Source of the DNA: Flavicella sp037132785
GTDB taxonomy: Bacteria > Bacteroidota > Bacteroidia > Flavobacteriales > Flavobacteriaceae
Reading direction: 5' to 3'
Length of the DNA stretch: 29,880 bases
Assembly: GCF_037132785.1 (NCBI RefSeq)
Contig: NZ_JBAHZZ010000096.1
Span: 1 to 29,880, forward strand
The notes under the pieces are model-generated. The model worked only from the letters and a program-made list of their open reading frames with translations, searched no databases and was not told the DNA's origin. Shown here piece by piece: positions 1 to 8,315 of this stretch (position 1 is the stretch's first letter; the number at the start of each line of letters is the position of its first letter). The translations under genes and the position numbers were made by a program.

Positions 1-179
1 GCACTCACCATGTGAACTGGTGATTTTTCTCCATTGGACTTTGCCCCTCTTAATGTTTTTCCATCAATTGCTATTACTTGTCCTTTTGATAAGTTTGAAA
101 TAGAATTGACCCAATCTATAAAACAGGTTTCAAATTGAGAACTATCTATGGATCAAAACACCAAAAGAAATGATGGATA
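1..179 (-). pseudogene. ISAs1-family transposase remnant, partial
   Basis: Read on the minus strand, this stretch gives a peptide containing QVIAIDGKTLRGAKSNGEK followed by SPVHMVS. This is the hallmark of the DDE domain of ISAs1-type (H-repeat-like) transposases, in which the Asp of AIDGKT is a catalytic residue. Upstream the same frame reads SIDSSQFETCF, which fits the family, but it holds a TGA at 153-155 and a TAA at 186-188. The usual PSHDT segment before it is also collapsed (PSFLLVF). The N-terminal part is therefore decayed or missing, and the C-terminal part lies beyond the left edge of the window. I see no terminal inverted repeat. The family assignment is good; whether an intact C-terminus exists outside the window is unknown. 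Confidence 0.75.
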
Positions 180-233
180 TTGAACTTAAAATTGTAGCTT
201 AGTAACATCATAAAACTAAAACGTTTTGTTGCG

Positions 234-584
234 TTACAACCTTGAATCCAAGTTTCCTTGTTTAACACGTTCAACCATATCTGATTTTGATAAAGTAAGA
301 CGTACAATACTATCTGCTGTTGCTTTTAAATCGTGAGGAATACCACCTTCTAATGCAATTAAATCCCCTTTTACTAGATTGTAAATTTTTCCTAGTACTC
401 CAAAATCTATTTTCCCTTCAAAGATTTCTACTACTATGGGAAAAGGGGGTTTGTGCTCTTTCATTAATTGGTCTTTTTTGAACATTAGTCTGATCTCTTT
501 TGTAAGATTAGTTTCTAACAGTACTTTGATAGCAGGTTTTTCTGCATTGTACTCAAGTTCTTTATTTATGGATGCAATCTTCAT
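234..584 (-). CDS. Small single-domain cupin protein
   Basis: A 116-residue protein made almost entirely of one cupin beta-barrel. A first histidine lies at H44 (EHKPPFP) and is followed by a glycine-rich turn (EGKIDFGVLG, about 56-65). The second cupin motif is GDLIALEGGIPHDLKA (73-88) with H84. The full metal-binding set of the classical cupin motif (HxH and Glu) is not complete, so it may bind metal weakly or differently. No signal peptide, so cytoplasmic. I chose the ATG at 584 because the frame can only be extended to a TTG at 614 that adds ten poorly conserved-looking residues. Related small flavobacterial cupins have been linked to oxygen or nitrosative stress genes; here the link is only suggested by an Fnr/Crp-like palindrome upstream. 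The substrate is unknown. Confidence 0.8.
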   Translation of the reverse strand: MKIASINKELEYNAEKPAIKVLLETNLTKEIRLMFKKDQLMKEHKPPFPIVVEIFEGKIDFGVLGKIYNLVKGDLIALEGGIPHDLKATADSIVRLTLSKSDMVERVKQGNLDSRL

Positions 585-642
585 GTTGTCTTTATTTAGA
601 TTAATTATAAGCAATGTTATTTGTATGAATTCACTATTTTTA

Positions 643-654
643 TGATTTAAATCA
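643..654. promoter_or_regulatory. Possible Fnr/Crp-family operator
   Basis: A perfect 12-bp palindrome, TGATTTAAATCA, is centred about 64 bp upstream of the cupin ATG. It has the TGAT-N4-ATCA core typical of sites bound by Fnr/Dnr-type members of the Crp family, although the flanking bases (G and T/C) are not the full TTGAT-N4-ATCAA. I see no good -7 box between it and the gene. The site is a prediction from symmetry, spacing and known consensus only. Confidence 0.35.
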
Positions 655-902
655 CAAAAACAGGCATGAAATTAAATTTTTGAGACTGGTACATCTTAAA
701 AACGAGGAAAACCATAGATATATTTAAAGGTCAAAACCTCCTAGAATTGGCTGAAAACTTCGTAATCATATTCGTTATTTTATCTAAAACACTCCTAAAC
801 TTAAGGAATTAATTTAAAATATTACAAGTAAAAAACAGAAAAACATTAAAAAAACAAACCACGAGCAATAGTTCTATAGTTGTAAATAAAACCTCATATG
901 TT
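655..902. other. Gene-free AT-rich stretch
   Basis: About 290 bases separate the cupin start from the tRNA terminator. Apart from the palindrome at 643-654 I see no open frame with recognisable sequence, no RNA gene and no clear promoter on either strand. Confidence 0.6.
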
Positions 903-939
903 AAAAAGCCCTTATAGAATCTGAGCTCTATAAGGGCTT
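903..939 (-). terminator. Rho-independent terminator after tRNA-Arg
   Basis: A perfect 11-bp stem (AGCCCTTATAG paired with CTATAAGGGCT, extendable by one A-T pair) encloses a 10-nt loop. On the minus strand it is followed by a run of T (903-907 read in reverse). It lies 4 bp past the tRNA 3' end and probably ends the transcript that carries the tRNA and the genes upstream of it. Confidence 0.85.
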
Positions 940-943
940 ACCG

Positions 944-1017
944 TGACCGCGAAGGGATTCAAACCCCCAACCCTCAGAGCCGAAATCTGATGCGCTATTC
1001 AATTGCGCCACGCGGCC
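944..1017 (-). tRNA. tRNA-Arg, anticodon TCG
   Basis: A complete 74-nt cloverleaf can be folded. The acceptor is GGCCGCG with CGCGGTC (one G-T pair). The D-arm is GCGC/GCGC. The anticodon stem is TCAGA/TCTGA with loop TTTCGGC, giving anticodon TCG for CGA-type arginine codons. The variable loop has five bases. The T-arm is GGGGG/CCCTT with loop TTTGAAT, and the discriminator base is A. CCA is not encoded. It begins 12 bp after the stop of the yqeY-like gene on the same strand and has a terminator directly behind it, so it may be cut out of a longer transcript. Confidence 0.93.
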
Positions 1018-1029
1018 ATATTTATTGTA

Positions 1030-1479
1030 CTACGACAATAATTTTTTCACAATAATCGATATCATCTTTCCATCAGCCTTTCCTGCCAATTGCTTAGAAG
1101 ACATCCCCATTACTTTTCCCATATCTTTCATGCTTTCCGCCCCAGTTTGAGAGATAATCCCAGAAATCGCTTCTTTGACAGCTTCTTCATTCATTTGCTC
1201 TGGTAAAAATTGAGAAATAACTTCAGCTTGTGCTAATTCTGGCTCAGCCAAATCTTCTCTTCCTTGTTCTGAAAACAAAATGGCACTGTCCTTACGTTGT
1301 TTCACTAACTTTTGAACTATTTTCAATTCTTGATCTTGAGTTAACTCTTCTTTAGCTCCACTTTCTGTTTGCGCCAATAAAATTGCTGATTTCACAGCTC
1401 GTAATGACTCTAAAGCAATCTTATCTTTCGATTTCATCGCTTCTTTCAACTTCACCATCAATTCTTTTTGTAAACTCAT
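1030..1479 (-). CDS. YqeY / GatB-C-terminal-like protein
   Basis: A 149-residue all-helical protein of the YqeY family, which resembles the C-terminal tRNA-binding domain of the GatB amidotransferase subunit. Family landmarks are visible: a Lys-rich N-terminal helix with ESLRAVKSA (24-32), VKQRKDSA (59-66), FLPEQM (91-96) and DMGKVMG (119-125). The family is usually a stand-alone domain of about 150 residues, so this is full length. A role in tRNA handling is inferred from the GatB similarity, and the precise job is not established. It sits 119 bp downstream of ftsZ and directly before a tRNA gene on the same strand. This position next to ftsZ fits my recollection of flavobacterial gene order. 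Confidence 0.9.
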   Translation of the reverse strand: MSLQKELMVKLKEAMKSKDKIALESLRAVKSAILLAQTESGAKEELTQDQELKIVQKLVKQRKDSAILFSEQGREDLAEPELAQAEVISQFLPEQMNEEAVKEAISGIISQTGAESMKDMGKVMGMSSKQLAGKADGKMISIIVKKLLS

Positions 1480-1598
1480 ATTCTATATTATTTATTACGT
1501 TCTTTTATATCCAGCTGTAAATATAATCAAATACTATTTCCGAAAAAATTTAAAAACCATCACTTAAGCTCGACTTCAATCTGTAAGGCAATATTTTT

Positions 1599-3677
1599 CT
1601 AATCTACATTATCGTGTAGAAATGAATTATTTGACCTCAGCAGTATTTCATCGTTATCATCTATACTTAAAGTTGTTCTAGATTTAGAGAGATCTAAAGA
1701 ATTTACTTCTTCTAAATCTACTCCCATTCTTTTATAAGCAGGCTGTTTTTCAATATCATCAACATTTTGACTTACATTGTTCATAAACTTATAATTAAAC
1801 TTTTTCATTTTCTCACGTCGACTATTACATCGTTGTTGAATCTCTGAAATAGTCGCATCCAACGGACTTATTTTCTTAATTCCAACAGCCTCAATATCTA
1901 CAGTCGGAGTATCTTTGGTTTTCTTAATTGTAATTAGCAATTCTTCATCGACAACAACCTTATCCACTTTTACTTCTTCATGACCAATTACTTTAAAGTT
2001 ATTGACATCAATCGTTGATGCATTTTTTATTGTCGGTTGAATATCGAAATCTTCTAAACTATATCGGGTAATTTTAGGCTCCTCATTTCTCACCTCAATA
2101 CACCCCTTATCTTCAATTTTATTTATGTCAATTTTCTCTTCTAAAATACAATTTTTGATGGTAGGTTCCTCTGCAATAGGTTCTTCTACAATCTTTGGTT
2201 TAACCTCTTCATAAGCGACAACATCGATACCATTAATAAAATCCTCTACGCTATCATCCAAACTAAAATAAACAGGAGCTTCTTTTTCAATTTTCACTTC
2301 CTCGATATTTACAATTGGCATATCAAATAACAAATCCATTTGAACGGGAGCTTCTTCTGAAACTTCTGGTGCTTTCTCAACAGCAATATCCTTTATTTCA
2401 AACTCACCTTCTGAAAACTCAGAAAGACCATGGAGATTTTTATCCAATTTAACTTCTTCAAACTGAACCTCTAAATTCTCAATAAATTTAGTGGTATCTA
2501 CAATTATACTAAGAGACTCTTCTTCCTCTTCTAATTCATGTACAATTTTACTTTCTTCACCAGAGGCTTCTTGTTGTCTACTTAAAATTTGATTTTTTAA
2601 AGAGTTTTTATCTTCAAAGCTATAGATCGCTTTTTGCTCATCTTCTAAAGTATGAATAACTTTTTTTTCTTCAATATCAGATATTTCACATTGTTGATCT
2701 GCTGCAAAACCAGTAGCAACAACGGTTAAGGAAATTTCATCTTCTAGAGATTCATCTTCACCAACTCCCATAATAATATTTGCCTCATAACCTGCCTCAG
2801 TTTGAATAAATTCATTGATTTCACCTATTTCATCTAACGTAACTTCTACTTTACCAGAAATAATTAATAGCAATACATTTTTAGCGCCTGTAATTTTATT
2901 ATCGTTTAACAATGGCGAATCTAACGCTTTTACAATAGCGTTTTTAGCACGATTGGTACCCGACTCTTTTGCAGCTCCCATAATAGCAGTTCCGCTATTA
3001 GATAGTACCGTCTTAGCATCGTGTAAATCTATGTTTTGTTTGTAGTGATGTGTAATTACCTCTGCAATTCCTCTTGAAGCTGTCGACAGCACTTCGTCAG
3101 CTTTTGAGAATCCTGCTTTGAAACCTAAGTTTCCATATACTTCTCGTAATTTATTATTATTGATAACAATTAGAGAATCTACATTCTTACGCAACTCATC
3201 TACTCCTTTTTGAGCTTGTAGTGTACGCATTCTACCCTCAAACTGAAATGGCATCGTAACAACACCAACTGTCAAGAGTCCCATATCCTTTGCTAATTTA
3301 GCAATGATAGGTGCTGCTCCTGTTCCGGTTCCACCACCCATACCAGCAGTAATAAATACCATTTTTGTTTGTATCGTAAGAATACTTCTTATTTCTTCTA
3401 AACTCTCTATCGCAGCCTCCTCTCCAATCGCAGGATTAGCTCCTGCTCCTAAACCAGAAGTCAATGAAACTCCTAATTGAATTTTATTTGGAATAGGACT
3501 GCTTTCTAAGGCTTGTGCATCTGTATTACAGATTACATAATCTACCCCCTTGGTGTTTTGCTGAAACATGTGGTTTACAGCATTGCTTCCACCTCCACCA
3601 ACTCCAATAACTTTTATTGTGTTAGATTGTGACTTAGGCATATCAAATGAAATGTTATCAAATTCTGTGCTACTCAT
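1599..3677 (-). CDS. ftsZ: Cell division protein FtsZ with long acidic linker
   Basis: Tubulin-like GTPase that polymerises into the Z ring at midcell and recruits the divisome. The GTP-binding part lies in the first ~330 residues, with IGVGGGGSNA (24-33) and the tubulin signature GGGTGTG at 114-120. The T7 loop reads NIDLHDAKTV and keeps the two aspartates that complete the GTPase site of the neighbouring subunit. Residues ~330-670 form a long linker rich in Glu, Val and Lys, probably disordered. The C-terminus (RSNNSFLHDNVD, 681-692) fits the flavobacterial C-terminal peptide, expected to bind FtsA. At 692 residues it is far longer than the ~380 of E. coli, through the linker; long FtsZ is usual in this phylum. 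It follows ftsA after 54 bp. Confidence 0.97.
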   Translation of the reverse strand: MSSTEFDNISFDMPKSQSNTIKVIGVGGGGSNAVNHMFQQNTKGVDYVICNTDAQALESSPIPNKIQLGVSLTSGLGAGANPAIGEEAAIESLEEIRSILTIQTKMVFITAGMGGGTGTGAAPIIAKLAKDMGLLTVGVVTMPFQFEGRMRTLQAQKGVDELRKNVDSLIVINNNKLREVYGNLGFKAGFSKADEVLSTASRGIAEVITHHYKQNIDLHDAKTVLSNSGTAIMGAAKESGTNRAKNAIVKALDSPLLNDNKITGAKNVLLLIISGKVEVTLDEIGEINEFIQTEAGYEANIIMGVGEDESLEDEISLTVVATGFAADQQCEISDIEEKKVIHTLEDEQKAIYSFEDKNSLKNQILSRQQEASGEESKIVHELEEEEESLSIIVDTTKFIENLEVQFEEVKLDKNLHGLSEFSEGEFEIKDIAVEKAPEVSEEAPVQMDLLFDMPIVNIEEVKIEKEAPVYFSLDDSVEDFINGIDVVAYEEVKPKIVEEPIAEEPTIKNCILEEKIDINKIEDKGCIEVRNEEPKITRYSLEDFDIQPTIKNASTIDVNNFKVIGHEEVKVDKVVVDEELLITIKKTKDTPTVDIEAVGIKKISPLDATISEIQQRCNSRREKMKKFNYKFMNNVSQNVDDIEKQPAYKRMGVDLEEVNSLDLSKSRTTLSIDDNDEILLRSNNSFLHDNVD

Positions 3678-3731
3678 AATAACGGGTTCTTTTTGATGGT
3701 TAAATATTATTTTTTAATTTTATTTTCTACG

Positions 3732-5096
3732 CTACTCTGCATTATCCAAAAACTCTTTAAATCTATCAGAAAACTTTTCGAAAATCGTTTTTTTAGGAGC
3801 TGGCTTTACCTCTTTGCTCTTACTTTGTTCTTCAGAGATTTCGTTATTTTTTCTTGAGGCTATAAAAGTTTCTTGATCATATACATCTTCTGAAAATTTC
3901 TCCTTGTCTGGTGGGTCAATACGTCCTAATCTTTCTTGTTTCTCCAGACCTTCCATCAACAAACCTACGGCTGTTGCAAAAATCGGACTACTTAAAGACT
4001 CATCCGACCCTCCTGCTAAATGTTCATTCGGATAACCGATACGGGTATCCATCCCTGTAATATATTCAACTAACTGCTTCAAATGTTTCACTTGAGCTCC
4101 TCCTCCTGTTAATACAATACCCGCAATTAATTTTCCTTGTTGAGTTTCGTGACCATAATTTTTGATTTCCAAATACACTTGGTCAATAATCTCAGTTATC
4201 CTTGCATGGATAATTTTTGATAAATTCTTTAATGTGATTTCCTTTGGGTCTCTACCTCTCAATCCTGGTATAGAAACTATTTCGTTCTCTTTATTTTCGC
4301 CAGGCCAAGCTGATCCGAATTTTACTTTTAGAAGTTCTGCTTGTTTTTCAATTATTGAACACCCTTCTTTGATGTCTTCTGTAATTACATTTCCTCCGAA
4401 AGGGATTACTGCTGTATGGCGGATAATTCCATCTTTAAAAATAGCCAAATCCGTTGTTCCTCCACCTATATCAATCAAAGCAACACCTGCTTCTTTTTCT
4501 TCTTGACTTAATACTGCTGATGCAGATGCCAAAGGTTCTAATGTTATTTCTGACAAATCAAGTCCAGCACTTTTAACGCAACGTCCGATATTTCTAATCG
4601 AAGAAACCTGACCTACAACTACATGAAAATTCGCTTCCAATCGACCACCATACATTCCGATAGTTTCTTTGATATGCTCTTGACTATCAACTTTAAAATC
4701 TTGTGGTAATACATGGATTATTTCTTCTCCAGGTAACATAACCAATTTGTGAACTTGATTAATTAAATTATCAATATCATCCTCATCAATTACTCTATCG
4801 GCATCATCTCTTGTAATATAATCACTATGATGCAAACTACGAATATGCTGACCGGCTATACCGACAACAACATCTTTAATTTCATAGCCAGATACATTCT
4901 CTGCCTCTTCCACCGCTTGTTGTATCGAGAGTATTGTTTGGGTAATATTATTTACTACACCTCTTTTTACGCCAAGACTTTTTGCCTTACCAATCCCTAA
5001 AATTTCAAGTTTTCCGTATTCATTCTTACACCCAATAATGGCAACAATTTTTGTAGTACCAATATCTAATCCAACTGAGAAAGTCCTTTTTTCCAT
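3732..5096 (-). CDS. ftsA: Cell division protein FtsA
   Basis: Actin-like ATPase (454 residues) that anchors FtsZ filaments to the inner membrane. The N-terminal phosphate-binding strand reads VGLDIGTTKIVAIIG (8-22), and a second phosphate motif of the actin fold reads LIDIGGGTTDLAIF about midway. The C-terminal ~20 residues (IFEKFSDRFKEFLDNAE) form an amphipathic helix expected to insert into the membrane, as in other FtsA proteins. Before it is a polar, low-complexity segment rich in Lys, Glu and Ser. The start is 3 nt after the ftsQ stop, consistent with coupled translation. Confidence 0.96.
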   Translation of the reverse strand: MEKRTFSVGLDIGTTKIVAIIGCKNEYGKLEILGIGKAKSLGVKRGVVNNITQTILSIQQAVEEAENVSGYEIKDVVVGIAGQHIRSLHHSDYITRDDADRVIDEDDIDNLINQVHKLVMLPGEEIIHVLPQDFKVDSQEHIKETIGMYGGRLEANFHVVVGQVSSIRNIGRCVKSAGLDLSEITLEPLASASAVLSQEEKEAGVALIDIGGGTTDLAIFKDGIIRHTAVIPFGGNVITEDIKEGCSIIEKQAELLKVKFGSAWPGENKENEIVSIPGLRGRDPKEITLKNLSKIIHARITEIIDQVYLEIKNYGHETQQGKLIAGIVLTGGGAQVKHLKQLVEYITGMDTRIGYPNEHLAGGSDESLSSPIFATAVGLLMEGLEKQERLGRIDPPDKEKFSEDVYDQETFIASRKNNEISEEQSKSKEVKPAPKKTIFEKFSDRFKEFLDNAE

Positions 5097-5099
5097 AAG

Positions 5100-5822
5100 T
5101 TAATTCTTTGTACAGACAACCTGGTTGCTGAATTTTAAATTAATCGTTTTATATTTCTTCACTTCATTACTCTGAATTACCTCATTGTAAAAAGCTTCTA
5201 ATTTTTTAAATTTTATATTCAATTTTTCAATTTTTCCAATTTGAATATGTTGATCATATTTTCTTGTTTGCAAAACATAATCGCTCTTGGAGTTTTTACG
5301 AACTCCAACCACTAAATCTGACAAAAAAGCATCCTCATTTATTTTCTTCACCAGTGAATAAATAGATGTAATATCTTCCTCTAAAATACTCCCCGAAACT
5401 AATAATACTCTAGCCGAATAGTTTTTTGACAACGGCATTTTAACACCTAGCTTGTCAATATAATAAACTTCCGACCCCGTATTCACTCTCGCTATGGGTG
5501 TACGCTGTTTAATTACTACTTTTATATCCCCATTTATAGTCATAAAAACTTTCACTTCTTCGACTAATGGATTTTGAAATACAACATTTTCCAATTCATG
5601 TAAATTTATTAAGGATTTTGGCTGGTTTACCACCTCTCCATTTATTTGTATTAACAATTTATTAACCATTTCGTGAGAAAGGAATAAATTGGCACCATTT
5701 GAAAATTCAACAATGGGCTTCTTAACCAATTTCAAGCTATTTCTCTCAGCTCCAAACCCGTACAAGAACACTACTATAGCAAGTAAAAAAACACTTTTTA
5801 TGTAAACTATATACCTTTTCAT
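5100..5822 (-). CDS. ftsQ: Cell division protein FtsQ
   Basis: A 240-residue bitopic membrane protein with a short cytoplasmic N-terminus and a transmembrane helix at about 5-24 (YIVYIKSVFLLAIVVFLYGF). The periplasmic part follows the POTRA plus beta-domain plan of FtsQ. Recognisable segments include NPLVEEVKVF and the IKQRTPIARV stretch common to FtsQ proteins. It links the FtsZ/FtsA side of the divisome to FtsL and FtsW/FtsI. Sequence conservation in this family is low, so the call rests on topology, length and its place between murC and ftsA. Spacing is 38 bp from murC and 3 bp to ftsA. Confidence 0.9.
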   Translation of the reverse strand: MKRYIVYIKSVFLLAIVVFLYGFGAERNSLKLVKKPIVEFSNGANLFLSHEMVNKLLIQINGEVVNQPKSLINLHELENVVFQNPLVEEVKVFMTINGDIKVVIKQRTPIARVNTGSEVYYIDKLGVKMPLSKNYSARVLLVSGSILEEDITSIYSLVKKINEDAFLSDLVVGVRKNSKSDYVLQTRKYDQHIQIGKIEKLNIKFKKLEAFYNEVIQSNEVKKYKTINLKFSNQVVCTKN

Positions 5823-5860
5823 TGTTTATTAATTATTATCCTTATGCACTTGTAAGTGAT

Positions 5861-7204
5861 TTATTTTGTTAATAACTTTTTAGTGACTTCTTCAATCAAA
5901 GCCCCAATATCCCCAGCTCCAATCATGACGACAACCTTCGCATTTGATTTTATAATCTCTTGATACACCGCTTCTTTTTTTGCGATTTTTTTATGCTCTA
6001 ATTTAATTTTAGTCAACAGCCATTCAGACGTCACGCCCTCTATCGGCAATTCTCTGGCTGGGTAAATATCTAAAAGTACAATTTCATCAAACCTAGACAA
6101 ACTCGATGCAAAACCCTCAATAAAATCATTAGTTCTACTGAATAAATGTGGCTGAAACACCGCCATCACTTTTTCCGTTGGATACATTTCTCTCACTGTA
6201 TCTACAACCGCGTTAATTTCTGTTGGGTGATGCGCATAATCATCTATTAAAACAAAATCATCAGTTCTTATTTTATATGAAAAACGCCTTTTAACCCCCA
6301 TAAAACTCTTTAATGAATTTCTGATTTTCACCAAAGACAACCCAAATTGTTCTGCCAAAGCAACAGCCGCCAAAGCATTTGACAAATTATGTCTACCTAG
6401 CAAACACAACTCTACATTATCCTCTTGAGCCAAGGGTGTTTTTATAGAAAAACGATACACACCTTTTTTAATTTCGATATTAAATATTTTATAATCCGCA
6501 TCTTCATCTACAGCATAAGTCAAACCTTCTAAGGGCAAACCTTTACAAATAATTAACTGTTTAGATACTAGATTGGAAAACTCGAGAAAAGAGGCTTCCA
6601 GAGCTTCCTTTCCTCCATAAATATCTAAATGGTCTGCATCCATTGAAGTCACACAAGCAATATTAGGCGACAATTTTAAAAACGACCTATCATATTCATC
6701 TGCTTCAACAACCGATATTTCATCTTCTCCCAATATTAAATTAGAATTATAATTCTCAGTAATCCCTCCTAAAAAAGAAGTCGCCTTTGTTCCACATACT
6801 TTCATAATATGACCCAAAATAGAAGAAGTTGTGGTTTTTCCATGAGTTCCTGCAACCGCCAAACAAAAGGTGTTTTTTGTTATCTCTCCCAGCACATCAG
6901 CTCTTTTGACCGTACTAAAACCAGCATCCCAAAAGAAATTAAACTCTCTATGATCTTTAGGAATAGCGGGAGTATACACCACCAAAGTATTTTCAATATC
7001 TTTAAATATTTCGGGGATCAAAGCAACCGAATCTTCAAAATGGATTTCAGATCCTAAAGCGACCAAAGCATCAGTAATACCCGAAGACATTTTATCATAA
7101 CCAGCAACCTTCTTTCCATTTGCACAGAAATATCTTGCAATAGCTGACATACCAATTCCGCCAATTCCGATAAAATAAACACTATGTACGTTGTCTAAAT
7201 TCAA
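5861..7204 (-). CDS. murC: UDP-N-acetylmuramate--L-alanine ligase MurC
   Basis: Cytoplasmic Mur ligase (447 residues) that adds the first residue, L-alanine, to UDP-N-acetylmuramate using ATP. The nucleotide-sugar binding motif GIGGIGMS lies at 13-20 and the ATP-binding P-loop GTHGKTT at 119-125, followed by the central ATPase domain with SVVEADEYDRSF. The C-terminal domain carries DDYAHHPTEI. The length matches the family (450-490). The start codon is TTG at 7202-7204; it overlaps the murG stop in the four bases TTGA. There is no nearby in-frame ATG before the conserved motif, so the rare start is the best choice. Translation is probably coupled to murG. Confidence 0.95.
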   Translation of the reverse strand: MNLDNVHSVYFIGIGGIGMSAIARYFCANGKKVAGYDKMSSGITDALVALGSEIHFEDSVALIPEIFKDIENTLVVYTPAIPKDHREFNFFWDAGFSTVKRADVLGEITKNTFCLAVAGTHGKTTTSSILGHIMKVCGTKATSFLGGITENYNSNLILGEDEISVVEADEYDRSFLKLSPNIACVTSMDADHLDIYGGKEALEASFLEFSNLVSKQLIICKGLPLEGLTYAVDEDADYKIFNIEIKKGVYRFSIKTPLAQEDNVELCLLGRHNLSNALAAVALAEQFGLSLVKIRNSLKSFMGVKRRFSYKIRTDDFVLIDDYAHHPTEINAVVDTVREMYPTEKVMAVFQPHLFSRTNDFIEGFASSLSRFDEIVLLDIYPARELPIEGVTSEWLLTKIKLEHKKIAKKEAVYQEIIKSNAKVVVMIGAGDIGALIEEVTKKLLTK

Positions 7205-8313
7205 TTCTCTTTATTTTTTTTTAATCCTACTAATATTTCTATTTGATCTACTATCGATTTAGTAGCATTTGGCAAAGCCAAATCTTTTATGTTTTTTGAT
7301 AAATTCGATTGTAATTTTTCATTTTCCAAAAGATTTAAAAACTTTTTTTGAAAAAAAAATAATTCTGATTCTTTTATCAAAATAGCCGCCTCTCTTTCAA
7401 CTAAAGTCATCGCATTTTTAGTTTGATGATCTTCTGACACATTTGGAGATGGAATAAAAATTGTTGGCTTACCAACAATACACAATTCTGAAATTGAACT
7501 TGCGCCAGCTCTACTAATTATAAAATCAGCTGCTGCATATGCCAAATCCATTTCTGATAAAAAAGCATGCGTTTGAATAGCCTCTCGTTTATCAAAATGT
7601 TTGTACTCTTCTATATAAAACTCACCTGTCTGCCAAATAACCTGAATATCATTCTCTTTAAAAAAATCTATCGAAGAAGCTATCAGTTTGTTTACTGCTC
7701 TCGCACCTAAACTCCCTCCAATCACTAACAAAGTTTTCTTTGTCTTATCTAACTTAAAAAAAACTATTCCAGTTTCTCTCTTAGAGTCAACTGTCAATAA
7801 ATTTTGACGTACTGGATTCCCCGTTTTCTGAATCTTATCTTTCGGAAAAAAACGCTCCAAATTATCATAAGCTACACAAATAGAGCTTGCTTTTTTGGAT
7901 AATAATTTATTTGTAATTCCTGGATAAGAATTTTGTTCTTGAATCAATGTAGGAATCCCTCTATTTTCGGCTATATACAAAACAGGTCCACTAGCAAAAC
8001 CACCTGTACCAATAACAACATCGGGTTTAAATGCATTAACAATTTTTTTAGACTCCCAAATACTACTCAATAATTTGAATGGAAATGAAAGATTATCAAC
8101 CGTTAACTTACGTTGAATTCCTGAGATCCATAATCCTTTGATTTTATAACCAGCATTAGGTACTTTTTCCATCTCCATACGATCCTTCGCTCCTACAAAC
8201 AAAAATTCAGCAGCTGGATATCGCTCCTTAATTTCGTTTGCAATTGCAATCGCAGGATAAATATGCCCCCCTGTTCCACCTCCGCTAATTAATACTTTCA
8301 TTTTAAATTTCAT
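7201..8313 (-). CDS. murG: Lipid II synthase MurG (GlcNAc transferase)
   Basis: Glycosyltransferase of the GT28 type that transfers N-acetylglucosamine from UDP-GlcNAc to lipid I to give lipid II on the inner face of the membrane. The acceptor-side glycine loop GGGTGGH is at 11-17, and the UDP-GlcNAc side is seen as GGSLGAR, then RAGASSISELCIVGKPTIFIPSP. At 370 residues it is normal in length. Two ATGs compete: 8313, given here and lying 2 nt after the ftsW stop, and 8301, which would give the common MKVLISGGG beginning. The sequence does not decide between them. It overlaps murC by 4 bp. Confidence 0.95.
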   Translation of the reverse strand: MKFKMKVLISGGGTGGHIYPAIAIANEIKERYPAAEFLFVGAKDRMEMEKVPNAGYKIKGLWISGIQRKLTVDNLSFPFKLLSSIWESKKIVNAFKPDVVIGTGGFASGPVLYIAENRGIPTLIQEQNSYPGITNKLLSKKASSICVAYDNLERFFPKDKIQKTGNPVRQNLLTVDSKRETGIVFFKLDKTKKTLLVIGGSLGARAVNKLIASSIDFFKENDIQVIWQTGEFYIEEYKHFDKREAIQTHAFLSEMDLAYAAADFIISRAGASSISELCIVGKPTIFIPSPNVSEDHQTKNAMTLVEREAAILIKESELFFFQKKFLNLLENEKLQSNLSKNIKDLALPNATKSIVDQIEILVGLKKNKEN

Positions 8314-8315
8314 TT

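Noticed and set aside
585..614. An upstream TTG start for the cupin gene
   Set aside because: It would add ten Asn/Ile/Leu-rich residues. The ATG at 584 gives a natural beginning.
1480..1598. A promoter for the yqeY-like gene (TAGTATTTG) or a terminator after ftsZ
   Set aside because: The box has one base too many for TAnnTTTG, and no stem with a T run can be folded, so neither is supported.
2815..3045. A 76-residue open frame on the plus strand inside ftsZ
   Set aside because: It is antisense to the conserved GTPase domain with no features of its own.
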